NCBI RefSeq assembly: GCF_025567525.1
Contig: NZ_JAOQJY010000002.1
Span: forward strand, 178,362-242,361
DNA from: Gallintestinimicrobium propionicum
GTDB lineage: Bacteria; Bacillota; Clostridia; Lachnospirales; Lachnospiraceae
Direction of reading: 5' to 3'
DNA length: 64,000 bases
Under the pieces are notes generated by a model. It did not search any database. It was not told the DNA's origin and worked only from the letters and a program-made list of their open reading frames with translations. Shown here one piece after another: positions 36,438 through 44,901 of this stretch; the stretch's first letter is position 1; the number at the start of each line of letters is the position of its first letter. A program made the position numbers and the translations under genes.

Positions 36438-37571
36438 ATGTCAACAGGTACAAATAGCTCTAAGAGAGCACCGCAGAGAAGTGGCAGTTCCAGCAGCAGA
36501 AAAAAGATGTCTGCGAAGAGGCGTAAGGCAAAACAGAGAAGAAGAATCATCTTCTTTGCAGTGGAAATCGTAGCGTTGATCGTTTTACTGATTGCGATTG
36601 TCGGCGTCAATATGGTAACGAAGATTGACAAGATCAAGATCAATGAAGAAGATATTGTGGTAAACCCGCAGGTAGAAAATAATAAGGAAATGAAAGGCTA
36701 CCGTAATATCGCACTGTTTGGTGTGGATTCCAGAAAGGGCAAGCTCGGCAAGGGCTCCCGTTCCGACACAGTCATGATCGCATCTATCAATCAGGACACC
36801 GGAGACGTCAAGCTGGTTTCCGTTTACCGCGATACCTACTTAAATCTCGGAACGGACAGCTACAATAAAGCGAATGCGGCATATGCGCAGGGCGGCCCGG
36901 AGCAGGCGATCAACATGCTGAATATGAACTTTGACCTGGATATCACAGAATATGTGACAGTGGGCTTTGATGCGCTGATCGAGACCATTGACGAGCTGGG
37001 CGGCATAGACATTGACGTGCACGATAACGAAATCGACCATCTGAACAACTATCAGCGAAGCATGTTCGTAGAAAATGAAAATGATGCGCTGAACGAGAAC
37101 ATCGTAAAGGTTACGCATTCCGGTATGCAGACGCTGAGCGGTCTGCAGGCAACCGCATATTGCCGTATCCGCTATGTCGGCGATGACTTCGGCCGTGCAG
37201 AGCGTCAGCGGAAAGTGCTGATGGCATGTATGGATAAGGCAAAGACCATGAGCCCGACTACTCTGGTATCGATCCTGAACAAGGTGATGGAAAATGTATA
37301 CACCAACCTGGATGTGACGGAAATGGCTTCCATCCTGTCCGACGTTGCAAACTATCAGATCGTAGCACAGGGCGGTGTGCCATTTGAAGATAGTCGTGCA
37401 ACCGGCACAATTGGCAAGAAGGGTTCCTGCGTTATCCCGCTGGATCTGGAAACAAACGTTGTCAAGCTCCATGAGCTGCTGTTCGACGTAACCGAGTACG
37501 AACCTTCCGATCAGGTAAAACAGTACAGCCAGAAGGTACAGGCAGACACCAGCCAGTATATGAAAAAGTAA
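36438..37571 (+). CDS. LCP-family (LytR-CpsA-Psr) wall glycopolymer ligase
   Basis: A 377-residue protein with a Lys/Arg/Ser-rich cytoplasmic tail, one membrane segment (about 35-60) and an LCP domain. The LCP signs are FGVDSRKG, RSDTVMIAS (the Arg and Asp that bind pyrophosphate), SVYRDTYL and RIRYVGDDFGRAERQ. LCP enzymes transfer undecaprenyl-linked polysaccharide to peptidoglycan outside the cell. The start at 36438 follows GGAGAGG; an in-frame start at 36411 precedes that site. It lies directly behind the WbaP-type gene. Confidence 0.94.
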   Translation: MSTGTNSSKRAPQRSGSSSSRKKMSAKRRKAKQRRRIIFFAVEIVALIVLLIAIVGVNMVTKIDKIKINEEDIVVNPQVENNKEMKGYRNIALFGVDSRKGKLGKGSRSDTVMIASINQDTGDVKLVSVYRDTYLNLGTDSYNKANAAYAQGGPEQAINMLNMNFDLDITEYVTVGFDALIETIDELGGIDIDVHDNEIDHLNNYQRSMFVENENDALNENIVKVTHSGMQTLSGLQATAYCRIRYVGDDFGRAERQRKVLMACMDKAKTMSPTTLVSILNKVMENVYTNLDVTEMASILSDVANYQIVAQGGVPFEDSRATGTIGKKGSCVIPLDLETNVVKLHELLFDVTEYEPSDQVKQYSQKVQADTSQYMKK

Positions 37572-37574
37572 AAT

Positions 37575-38519
37575 ATGGATTCTGTAAAAGTAGATGTTAT
37601 TATTCCGACATTTCACCCGAAGGAACGTTTTCTGGCGCTGGTGGAGCAGCTGGAGAAGCAGGTGCTTGCGGTGAACCGGATTGTAATTGTAAATACCGAA
37701 AAAAAAGCGTTTGAAGCGCTGATGGATTGCGACACATTTTTAAAAGAGCATCCAAAAGCGATGCTGTTCCATATCTCTCAGGATGAGTTCGATCATGGAA
37801 AAACGCGGAACCTCGCTGTTTCCAATTCGGATGCGGAGGTGTTTGTCTGCATGACGCAGGATGCACTTCCGGCGGATGCGTATCTGACGCAGGAGCTGTG
37901 CAAGGCCTTGTTTTCCGATGAAAAAATCGCAGCCGCCTATGCAAGACAACTTCCGGAAGAAAATTGCAGCCGAATGGAACGCTATACGAGGCAGTTCAAT
38001 TACCCGGAGCAGCCGTCGGTCAAAACAAAGGCGGATCTTTTGAGGCTCGGAATCAAGGCGTATTTTTGCTCGAACGTCTGCGCCGCCTATAAGCGCGATA
38101 TTTTTGAACAGCTCGGCGGATTCGTGAATCATACGATTTTTAACGAGGATATGATTTATGCTGCCGGAGTGATTCAGGCGGGCTATGCGATCGCCTATGC
38201 AGCGGATGCGAAGGTGATTCATTCCCACAATTATTCCGGCTGGCAGCAGTTTACAAGAAACTTTGACCTCGGTGTATCCCATGTGCAGTACCCGGCTGTG
38301 TTTGACGGTGTGCCGCCGGAGGGCGAGGGCATGAAGCTGGTCAAAAAGACCGCCGTTTATCTTGCAAAAACCGCACCGTGGCTTCTGCCGAAGCTGATCT
38401 GGCAGAGCGGCATGAAATGGCTGGGCTACCGTTTCGGTAAAAAATACCAGAAGCTTCCGCCTGGGCTGGTTCGCTTCTGCAGTTTGCAGAAAGGCTACTG
38501 GAAGCAGGAGAAAGAATAA
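37575..38519 (+). CDS. GT2 glycosyltransferase (rhamnosyltransferase-like)
   Basis: A 314-residue GT2 protein with VDVIIPTFHP, DEFDHGKTRN and MTQDALPA motifs, the latter two characteristic of RgpB/RfbF-type rhamnosyltransferases, and an IFNEDMIYA acid pair. It starts three bases after the LCP stop, without a strong ribosome site, so it is probably coupled to that gene. A clear terminator follows, closing the polysaccharide block. Confidence 0.88.
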   Translation: MDSVKVDVIIPTFHPKERFLALVEQLEKQVLAVNRIVIVNTEKKAFEALMDCDTFLKEHPKAMLFHISQDEFDHGKTRNLAVSNSDAEVFVCMTQDALPADAYLTQELCKALFSDEKIAAAYARQLPEENCSRMERYTRQFNYPEQPSVKTKADLLRLGIKAYFCSNVCAAYKRDIFEQLGGFVNHTIFNEDMIYAAGVIQAGYAIAYAADAKVIHSHNYSGWQQFTRNFDLGVSHVQYPAVFDGVPPEGEGMKLVKKTAVYLAKTAPWLLPKLIWQSGMKWLGYRFGKKYQKLPPGLVRFCSLQKGYWKQEKE

Positions 38520-38524
38520 GACAT

Positions 38525-38563
38525 AAAAAGTCGTTTCCGAAAAACTCCGGAAGCGGCTTTTTT
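38525..38563 (+). terminator. Rho-independent terminator of the polysaccharide block
   Basis: AAAAAGTCGTTTCCG pairs with CGGAAGCGGCTTTTTT (two G-U pairs) and ends in six T. Confidence 0.85.
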
Positions 38564-38651
38564 CACAGAATGGACACAACTATTCGGTATACTGTCTGCA
38601 GAGCAAGCAGACGCACCGGATACGGCAGCGAATGAGAAAAGAGGTCACAAC

Positions 38652-40394
38652 ATGGGTTACGGATACGACCCGGAAGAAACAACCGGACAGGAGCATATGG
38701 ACGACACAGCGCCGGAGAGCGGCGGGCAGGAATACACGGACAGTGCACAGAAAACGGATGCGTCGGATATGTCGGCATACAGTGGCGTGTCCGATGACAC
38801 ATCGGCATATAGCAGCGGAAGCACGGGTGCGGCGGATAACGCACAGAACGCATCCGACAATACGCAGGACACATTCAACAGCGCATCGGACGCTGACCAG
38901 GGCGCGCAGCCATCGCGCAGCCGCTACGAATATCAAAATTATTATAACGACAGATACCGGGGCGATGATTCAAAACAGAAATATGGCTATCAGCCAGGCG
39001 TACAGCAGACGCCTGCGCCCAAAAAAAGAGATTCTGCAGGCAAATGGATTGCTGTTAGCGCACTTGTTGTCATCTTTGTTTGCGTCTGCATTGGAATCGG
39101 TTTGATCGGAGTTTATTCGATCCGATCGGCAAATCAGCTGGATTCCGCGTCGGTCGGCGTTTTGGAGGTAGCTCCGGATGCAGGAGATGATGCAAAAAAT
39201 CAGGAAGATGACGGAAACCATGCAGCAACAGACAGTCCCGAACGCTCTGAAGCAGGACGATCTGGAGATTCGTCCCTGACAGAGGATACAACAACGGGAG
39301 ACGGACAGGTTGCTGTAGCATCGGAAATTGCACAGCAGCAGAGCGCATCTGCAGTTGTAACGGATGTAACGCAGGTTGTAGAAGCGGTAATGCCGGCGTG
39401 CGTTTCGATTACGAATAATTTTACACAGACGGTACAGGATTTCTGGGGACAGACTTATTCCCAGGATGAGACGGCAAGCGGTTCCGGGATTATCATTGGA
39501 GAAAACGAGCAGGAGCTTTTGATCGTTACCAACAATCATGTAGTGGACAGCACAGAGCAGCTGTATGTTCAGTTTATCGACGGGGAAACCGTAGAAGCGC
39601 AGGTAAAGGGTACCGATGCTTCCGCAGACCTTGCAGTCGTTGCAGTAAAACTGGATACCATTGCGAACAGCACAAAACAGGAAATCTGCATTGCAAGGAT
39701 GGGAGATTCGGACAGCCTGAAAATCGGTGAACCGGCCATTGCGATCGGTAATGCACTGGGCTATGGACAGTCTGTGACGACAGGCGTTATCAGTGCACTG
39801 AACCGTAAGATAGAGAACAGCAATTCCGAAGAAGGAACTTCTCTGATTCAGACGGATGCAGCGATCAACCCCGGTAACTCCGGCGGCGCGCTGCTGAACA
39901 TGCGGGGCGAGGTGATTGGAATTAACTCCAATAAGATCGGCGGCTCGTCAATCGAGGGAATGGGTTACGCGATTCCGATTTCGACGGCAAGACCGATTAT
40001 TGAAGATCTGATGGAACGCCAGACGCGGACGAAATATTCCGAGGAAGAGCGCGGATATCTTGGAATTTCCTGCATCAATGTGACAAGCGATTTGTCCGAG
40101 AACTTCAGTATGCCCCAGGGAATTTTTGTGGCGCAGGTTTATTCCGGAACCGGTGCGGAAGCTGCCGGATTGGTGCGCGGCAACATTGTGGTGGCGTTTG
40201 ACGGCGTAACCGTTCAGAATCAGGAAGAGCTGACGAAGCAGATGCAGTATTATAAAGCTGGGGAGAGCGTTGAAATTACGATTATGGTAAATTCAGCAAA
40301 CGGTTATCAGCAGAAAAACGTGACAGTTACGCTTTCTTCCTATGACCAGATCAATGCGGCGAGCAAGGCTGCACAGGAAAGCAAACAGAGATAA
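38652..40394 (+). CDS. HtrA/DegP-type serine protease
   Basis: A 580-residue protein: a disordered acidic N-terminus of about 120 residues rich in Ser, Asp and Tyr, one membrane segment (about 130-155), a Ser/Asp-rich linker, a trypsin-like protease domain with the full triad (His296, Asp326, Ser410 in NPGNSGGAL) and one C-terminal PDZ domain. It is anchored with the protease outside the cell and should degrade misfolded or damaged surface proteins. AGAGG precedes the start. It has terminators on both sides and stands as its own unit. Confidence 0.94.
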   Translation: MGYGYDPEETTGQEHMDDTAPESGGQEYTDSAQKTDASDMSAYSGVSDDTSAYSSGSTGAADNAQNASDNTQDTFNSASDADQGAQPSRSRYEYQNYYNDRYRGDDSKQKYGYQPGVQQTPAPKKRDSAGKWIAVSALVVIFVCVCIGIGLIGVYSIRSANQLDSASVGVLEVAPDAGDDAKNQEDDGNHAATDSPERSEAGRSGDSSLTEDTTTGDGQVAVASEIAQQQSASAVVTDVTQVVEAVMPACVSITNNFTQTVQDFWGQTYSQDETASGSGIIIGENEQELLIVTNNHVVDSTEQLYVQFIDGETVEAQVKGTDASADLAVVAVKLDTIANSTKQEICIARMGDSDSLKIGEPAIAIGNALGYGQSVTTGVISALNRKIENSNSEEGTSLIQTDAAINPGNSGGALLNMRGEVIGINSNKIGGSSIEGMGYAIPISTARPIIEDLMERQTRTKYSEEERGYLGISCINVTSDLSENFSMPQGIFVAQVYSGTGAEAAGLVRGNIVVAFDGVTVQNQEELTKQMQYYKAGESVEITIMVNSANGYQQKNVTVTLSSYDQINAASKAAQESKQR

Positions 40395-40401
40395 AGAACG
40401 G

Positions 40402-40444
40402 AACCGGGATGGCTGGGCGAGAGCTGCAGTCATCCCGGTTTTGC
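40402..40444 (+). terminator. Rho-independent terminator of the HtrA gene
   Basis: AACCGGGATG pairs with CATCCCGGTT (10 bp) followed by TTTT. Confidence 0.75.
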
Positions 40445-40506
40445 GAATAGCGCGTGTGAACAGTAGCCATTTCTGTACAGGAGACAGTTGTTTAGAGAAA
40501 GTTTAC

Positions 40507-40535
40507 TTGTCTCAGGAACGATCCTGCATTATACT
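40507..40535 (+). promoter_or_regulatory. Promoter for the ClpX-like gene
   Basis: TTGTCT and TATACT at 17-bp spacing, 36 bases upstream of the start codon. Confidence 0.6.
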
Positions 40536-40571
40536 TTTGATAGCAGAAAGCGGAAGATGAGGTAACCGACT

Positions 40572-42200
40572 ATGGATGAAAAAGAATTTGAAGATATTTG
40601 TTATATTTGCCGCAGACCGGAAAGCAAGGCGGGAAGAATGTTCCACCTGCCGAATAACATCTGTATCTGCGACGACTGTATGCACAAGACGATGGATGCG
40701 GTAAGTCAGTTCGATTATCAGCAGATGATGAATAATCCGGTGTTCATGAACATGTTGAATAATCCGTTCAATCCGTATGGAGATCCGACAAAGTCGGATG
40801 GAACGTCAGGACAGAAATCTGCAGGCGGCGGAAACGAAAAAAGCGACGCAGAAACAACTGACGCACAGGATGGAAACAACGCATCCGACAACACTGCCGC
40901 TGACATTCTGGAGGCATCCGATGCGGATGACGATTCCAAGAATGACTCCGACGAATCCTCGGGCAATAGAAGAGGATTCCCGAACATCAGCTTCATCAAT
41001 CTTGCGGATTTCATGAACGACGGGATGCCGCAGAAACAGAAGATCAAGAAAAAAGGAACCGGCACAAAGCCGTTGATCGATTTAAAGTCCATTCCCGCAC
41101 CACATAAGATTAAAGAGCAGCTTGATCAGTATGTGATCGGTCAGGAATATGCCAAAAAAGTCATTTCCGTAGCGGTTTACAACCATTATAAGAGGGTTGC
41201 CACAGGCACAATGGATGAGATTGAAATCGAAAAGTCCAATATCCTGATGATCGGACCTACCGGCAGTGGTAAGACCTATCTGGTAAAGACGCTGGCGAAG
41301 CTTCTGGACGTTCCGCTGGCGATTGCGGATGCAACCTCCCTGACAGAGGCGGGGTATATTGGTGACGACATCGAAAGCGTTGTGAGCAAGCTTCTCGCTG
41401 CAGCGGACAACGATGTGGATAAGGCGGAGCAGGGCATCATCTTTATCGATGAGATCGATAAAATCGCACGCAAGCACAACACGACTTCCCGGGATGTCTC
41501 CGGGGAATCGGTGCAGCAGGGCATGCTGAAGCTGTTGGAGGGAGCAGACGTGGAGGTTCCGGTCGGTGCGAACAGCAAAAACGCGATGGTTCCGCTCACA
41601 ACAGTCAATACGAGAAATATTCTCTTTATCTGCGGCGGCGCGTTCCCGGATCTGGAAGAGATTATCAAACAGCGGCTGCGCAAAAAGACCTCGATCGGCT
41701 TTGATGCGGAGTTAAAGGATCGCTGGGATAAGGAAAAGGATATCCTTTCCATGGTAAAAGTGGAAGATCTGCGGACGTTCGGCATGATACCGGAGTTCTT
41801 GGGCCGTCTCCCTGTGATCTGCACGCTGGAGGGCTTGAACCGGGATATGCTGGTACGGATTTTGAAAGAGCCGAAAAATGCGATTTTGAAACAGTATCAG
41901 AAGCTTCTGGAGCTGGACGAGGTGAAGCTGGAGTTCACCGACGATGCACTGGAAGCGATTGCAGACAAGGCGATGGAAAAAGATACCGGTGCTCGTGCGC
42001 TTCGTTCGATTATTGAAGAATTTATGTTGGATATCATGTATGAAATTCCGAAGGATGACAATATCGGACGCGTGACGATTACCGGAGATTATATCCGGGG
42101 AACCGGTGGACCGCTGATTGATATCCGCAGTAACGGTTATTCGCTGGAAGAGCGGGATCAGATGAAACAGATCGCAGCGGCGGAAACGAAAGAAGCTTGA
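40572..42200 (+). CDS. ClpX-type AAA+ unfoldase with acidic insert
   Basis: At 542 residues this is about 110-120 longer than a usual ClpX. An N-terminal zinc-binding domain (Cys10, Cys13, Cys33, Cys36) is followed by a Met/Asn-rich stretch and an Asp/Ser/Asn-rich disordered insert (about 70-140) and then the AAA+ core. That core has Walker A GPTGSGKT (228-235), pore-loop GYIGDD, Walker B FIDEID, the IGF loop that docks on ClpP (near SIGFDAE), and a C-terminal GARALRSI. ClpX unfolds tagged proteins for ClpP. No clpP lies nearby, so this may be a second, specialised ClpX. The start follows GAGG with its own promoter. Confidence 0.9.
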   Translation: MDEKEFEDICYICRRPESKAGRMFHLPNNICICDDCMHKTMDAVSQFDYQQMMNNPVFMNMLNNPFNPYGDPTKSDGTSGQKSAGGGNEKSDAETTDAQDGNNASDNTAADILEASDADDDSKNDSDESSGNRRGFPNISFINLADFMNDGMPQKQKIKKKGTGTKPLIDLKSIPAPHKIKEQLDQYVIGQEYAKKVISVAVYNHYKRVATGTMDEIEIEKSNILMIGPTGSGKTYLVKTLAKLLDVPLAIADATSLTEAGYIGDDIESVVSKLLAAADNDVDKAEQGIIFIDEIDKIARKHNTTSRDVSGESVQQGMLKLLEGADVEVPVGANSKNAMVPLTTVNTRNILFICGGAFPDLEEIIKQRLRKKTSIGFDAELKDRWDKEKDILSMVKVEDLRTFGMIPEFLGRLPVICTLEGLNRDMLVRILKEPKNAILKQYQKLLELDEVKLEFTDDALEAIADKAMEKDTGARALRSIIEEFMLDIMYEIPKDDNIGRVTITGDYIRGTGGPLIDIRSNGYSLEERDQMKQIAAAETKEA

Positions 42201-42261
42201 ACTTTGAACTGCATGAAGAAAATGTTCGAAAGCTGAGAGTTCAACGGAATACTACAGGAAC

Positions 42262-42291
42262 ATATCAGCAATACTGCGCATATGCTGATAT
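42262..42291 (+). repeat. Hairpin after the ClpX-like gene
   Basis: ATATCAGCA pairs with TGCTGATAT (9 bp), with no U-run after it. It could be a processing or attenuation element before the subtilase gene. Confidence 0.4.
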
Positions 42292-42338
42292 AAAATCCGC
42301 AGGGCACAGGGGGAAATTTCTGTGTTCAAAGGAGACAG

Positions 42339-44048
42339 ATGAACTGTCGGGAAAAAATTCTTTCTGAAGATTATATGAGTATTTTGCTGGACTATGTGCC
42401 GGAGGAAGCAAATCAGGAGGACGAAGCCTTCTGCTATCAGCAGGTGGATGGAACTCTGGGAATTTATTATCTGGATCGGTCTGCGGTGCTGCCGCTTTCT
42501 CCAGTCAATTACCTGTATCGCTACCTTCCACAGTTGTTTTGCCTCGGTGCGTTTCCAGCGGCGGGAAGTCGGACGTTTCGTACAGAACCGTTGGAAGGCT
42601 CCGGGATTCTGGCACAGCAGCGGCCCCCGTTGGAGTTGACGGGGCGCAGGGTAGTGATGGCGTTTATCGATACCGGGATTTCTTATGAAAACCCGGTATT
42701 TCGCTATTCTGATGGCAGCAGCAGGATTCTGGCGATTTGGGATCAGACGGATCAGAGCGGACAGTCGCCGGAGGGGTTTTTATATGGAACGGAATACGTC
42801 CGGGAACAGATCGACCGGGCGTTGGAGCTGGAAGATCCGCACAGCCTGGTGCCGGAAAAAGATGAAATTGGACATGGAACCGCAGTGGCGAGCGTCGCGG
42901 CGGGAAGCCGTCTGGAAGAGGGCAGCCTGTTTACCGGTGCAGCGCCGGATTGCGAGATTGTAGCAGTCAAGCTTCGCCCTGCAAAACAATATCTCCGGGA
43001 TTATTATCGGATCGCGGACAAAGAACCGGCATACAGCACAGACGATATTCTGCTCGCTGTGAAATATGTGCAACAGTTTGTGATCCCGCTGTACCGTCCG
43101 ATTGTGATCTGCCTGGGGCTGGGGACGTCCTTTGGAAGCCACAGCGGCGTTTCGTTGTTTTCGGAGTATTTGCAGAGGATCGCGCGCAGCGTTTCACAGG
43201 CGGTGGTGATCGGGGGTGGAAATGAAGGAAACACGGCGGGCCATTTTCGGGGGAGGCTGACAGAAAACCAGCAGCAGGTGGAGCTTCGGGTCGGAGAAGG
43301 CGTCACAGGATTTACGGCGGAGCTATGGGGAAGCAAGCCGTCAGTGTTCCGGCTTGCGGTTCGATCACCCGGCGGGGAGCAGCTGCCGGAGGTGGAATTT
43401 GGTCTGGGCAGCACAGTGGAATACACGTTTGTCTATGAAAAGACGCGGATACAGATTACAGATACTGCAAACGAACGCAATACCGGAGATCAGTTGATGC
43501 TGATCCGCTTTACAGCACCGTCTCCTGGCGTCTGGACATTTTTAATCCGTGGAGCACGGGTATTTCCGGAAAGTATTTTTGATATTTGGCTTGCACCGCA
43601 GCAGTTTCGAAGCGGCGAGCTGTTTTTTCTGGTTCCAGACCCGGATGTGACGCTCACAGTTCCCTCCTATACGACAGATGCGGTGACGGTCACTTTTTAT
43701 AATAGTGAAAACGGAAGCTTTTATTACCGCAGCGGCAGGGGCTTTGGCAGAACCGGGGAGATCAAGCCGGATCTGGCGGCGCCGGGCGTGGAGATCAGCA
43801 CGGTAAACGGTCCCTACAGCGGCAGCTCTATGGCGGCTGCACTTACGGCAGGAGCCTGTGCGCAGCTGATGCAGTGGTGCGTTGCGGAGAACAATTACCC
43901 GAGAATTTCCGGAAGAGGAATCCAGACGTTTCTAAGCCGCGGTGCGCGGGAACAGACACAGGAAGAATACCCGAGCAGAAGATGGGGCTACGGACAACTG
44001 GACATGAGGAGGACATTTGATGAAATTGCAGGAAATTATCCGGAATAA
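42339..44048 (+). CDS. Csp-type subtilisin-like protease (S8)
   Basis: A 569-residue S8 peptidase. The catalytic triad is complete: Asp111 (FIDTG), His179 (GHGTAVASVAAG) and Ser497 (SSMAA). Between His and Ser lies a beta-rich insert of about 200 residues, as in the jelly-roll of Csp germination proteases of Clostridia. There is no signal peptide and no long prodomain beyond the first 90 residues. Csp proteases cleave pro-SleC in spore germination; whether this copy does so or is a general intracellular or spore-coat protease is open. AAAGGAG precedes the start. The following lspA-like gene starts inside its 3' end. Confidence 0.88.
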   Translation: MNCREKILSEDYMSILLDYVPEEANQEDEAFCYQQVDGTLGIYYLDRSAVLPLSPVNYLYRYLPQLFCLGAFPAAGSRTFRTEPLEGSGILAQQRPPLELTGRRVVMAFIDTGISYENPVFRYSDGSSRILAIWDQTDQSGQSPEGFLYGTEYVREQIDRALELEDPHSLVPEKDEIGHGTAVASVAAGSRLEEGSLFTGAAPDCEIVAVKLRPAKQYLRDYYRIADKEPAYSTDDILLAVKYVQQFVIPLYRPIVICLGLGTSFGSHSGVSLFSEYLQRIARSVSQAVVIGGGNEGNTAGHFRGRLTENQQQVELRVGEGVTGFTAELWGSKPSVFRLAVRSPGGEQLPEVEFGLGSTVEYTFVYEKTRIQITDTANERNTGDQLMLIRFTAPSPGVWTFLIRGARVFPESIFDIWLAPQQFRSGELFFLVPDPDVTLTVPSYTTDAVTVTFYNSENGSFYYRSGRGFGRTGEIKPDLAAPGVEISTVNGPYSGSSMAAALTAGACAQLMQWCVAENNYPRISGRGIQTFLSRGAREQTQEEYPSRRWGYGQLDMRRTFDEIAGNYPE

Positions 44049-44493
44049 CTACAAATTTGCAGGAATCGCTGCAGCATCCTTCCTGATTGACGAGGGAATG
44101 AAAAATTACGTAGAAGAATACGACGTGCTGGATAAGCCGAAGGAAATTTTAGATGGAAAGGCGGTTCTGCGGCGCTATCACAACAAGGGCGCATTTTTAA
44201 ATTTCGGAGAACAAAAACGAAAGCTGGTGACATTGCTGTCTGTTCTTCTGACGGTGGCAGTGCTGGTGGTGTTTGTGCTGACGCTTGGAATGCGCGGGAA
44301 AAAGCTTTTGAAGGCCGGGTTATCGCTTTTACTGGGCGGCGCTTTTTCTAATACCTACGACCGCGTGATGCGGGAATATGTCGTGGATTATGTCAGCCTG
44401 AAAACAGGAATCGCAGCGATCGATCGCGTGGTATTCAATCTGGCGGATCTTTGCATCCTGATCGGCACGATGGCGGTGGTGCTGGGTACGTGA
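44020..44493 (+). CDS. Signal peptidase II-like membrane protein
   Basis: A 157-residue protein with four hydrophobic segments. It carries LspA-like signatures: NKGAFLNFG, GGAFSNTYDR with Asp114, and FNLAD with Asp143. The two Asp residues match the catalytic pair of signal peptidase II, which cuts lipoprotein signal peptides. The first membrane segment and the following loop are not those of a standard LspA, so it may be a divergent paralogue rather than the housekeeping enzyme. The start at 44020 follows GAGGAGG by seven bases and overlaps the subtilase gene by 29 bases, a coupled pair. Confidence 0.75.
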   Translation: MKLQEIIRNNYKFAGIAAASFLIDEGMKNYVEEYDVLDKPKEILDGKAVLRRYHNKGAFLNFGEQKRKLVTLLSVLLTVAVLVVFVLTLGMRGKKLLKAGLSLLLGGAFSNTYDRVMREYVVDYVSLKTGIAAIDRVVFNLADLCILIGTMAVVLGT

Positions 44494-44532
44494 GGAAGCC
44501 GTAAAAATTGTTACTGTGCACACGCGCCATTC

Positions 44533-44580
44533 GCAAAAGCGCATCTTCGATGCTTTCCGCTGCTTTGCAGCTCTTTTTGT
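44533..44580 (+). repeat. Dispersed repeat, plus-strand copy
   Basis: This stretch around GCATCTTCGATGC and CGCTGCTTTGCAGC matches the reverse complement of 50965-51006 (about three-quarters identical by eye, with 13 bases exactly shared). It lies in the 408-base gap between the lspA-like gene and metN. Confidence 0.6.
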
Positions 44581-44599
44581 TCATAAAATGGCGCTCCCT

Positions 44600-44660
44600 T
44601 CGTACCCTTCTGCGTTCCGATTTTCGTGCAAGCACGGAATCGGAACGCAGAAGGGTACGA
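44600..44660. repeat. Long perfect inverted repeat
   Basis: A 22-bp perfect stem (44600-44621 with 44639-44660) continues through a nearly perfect TTTCGTGC / GCACGGA stem with a two-base loop, giving about 29 paired bases. No T-run follows either arm. No transposase is near, so it is a stand-alone hairpin element. Confidence 0.8.
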
Positions 44661-44690
44661 GTGAACTGTAACAAAAATCGCAATTTATAG

Positions 44691-44719
44691 TTGACAAAAC
44701 AGGAGAAACTGATTATCAT
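44691..44719 (+). promoter_or_regulatory. Upstream metN promoter
   Basis: A perfect TTGACA and TATCAT separated by 17 bases. Transcripts would carry a leader of about 175 bases before metN. Confidence 0.65.
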
Positions 44720-44792
44720 GCATATAAACATATCGAACAAATAGGTTTAAAGAAACGGCGCATATATGCACAGTTTCGGCAGCATCGGATAT

Positions 44793-44821
44793 TTACAGAA
44801 CCAAACGATTTGTGATATGAT
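44793..44821 (+). promoter_or_regulatory. Downstream metN promoter
   Basis: TTACAG and TATGAT at 17-bp spacing, about 80 bases before metN. Confidence 0.6.
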
Positions 44822-44827
44822 AAAGGC

Positions 44828-44901
44828 TGATGTGTGATGGTTCGGAAATCCGAACCTAATCCTGAAAAACCAGGCATCTGAGAGGATGCTGGGAAGGCAG
44901 A
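44828..44901 (+). promoter_or_regulatory. Structured leader of metNIQ
   Basis: A GGTTCGG-AAAT-CCGAACC hairpin is followed by CCTG..CAGG and CCAGGCATC / GATGCTGG stems that share bases, so alternative folds exist. It does not show the S-box (SAM-I), SMK or T-box consensus that I know. It may be a regulatory leader of an unassigned type. Confidence 0.4.

Noticed and set aside
38576..38594. Promoter before the HtrA gene
   Set aside because: A TATACT box exists near 38589, but no acceptable -35 lies at 16-18 bases, so it is not listed as a feature.
44600..44660. Rho-independent terminator
   Set aside because: Neither strand has a U-run after the long stem.
44828..44901. S-box or T-box riboswitch upstream of metN
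   Set aside because: The conserved core words of these families are absent; only generic hairpins are seen.
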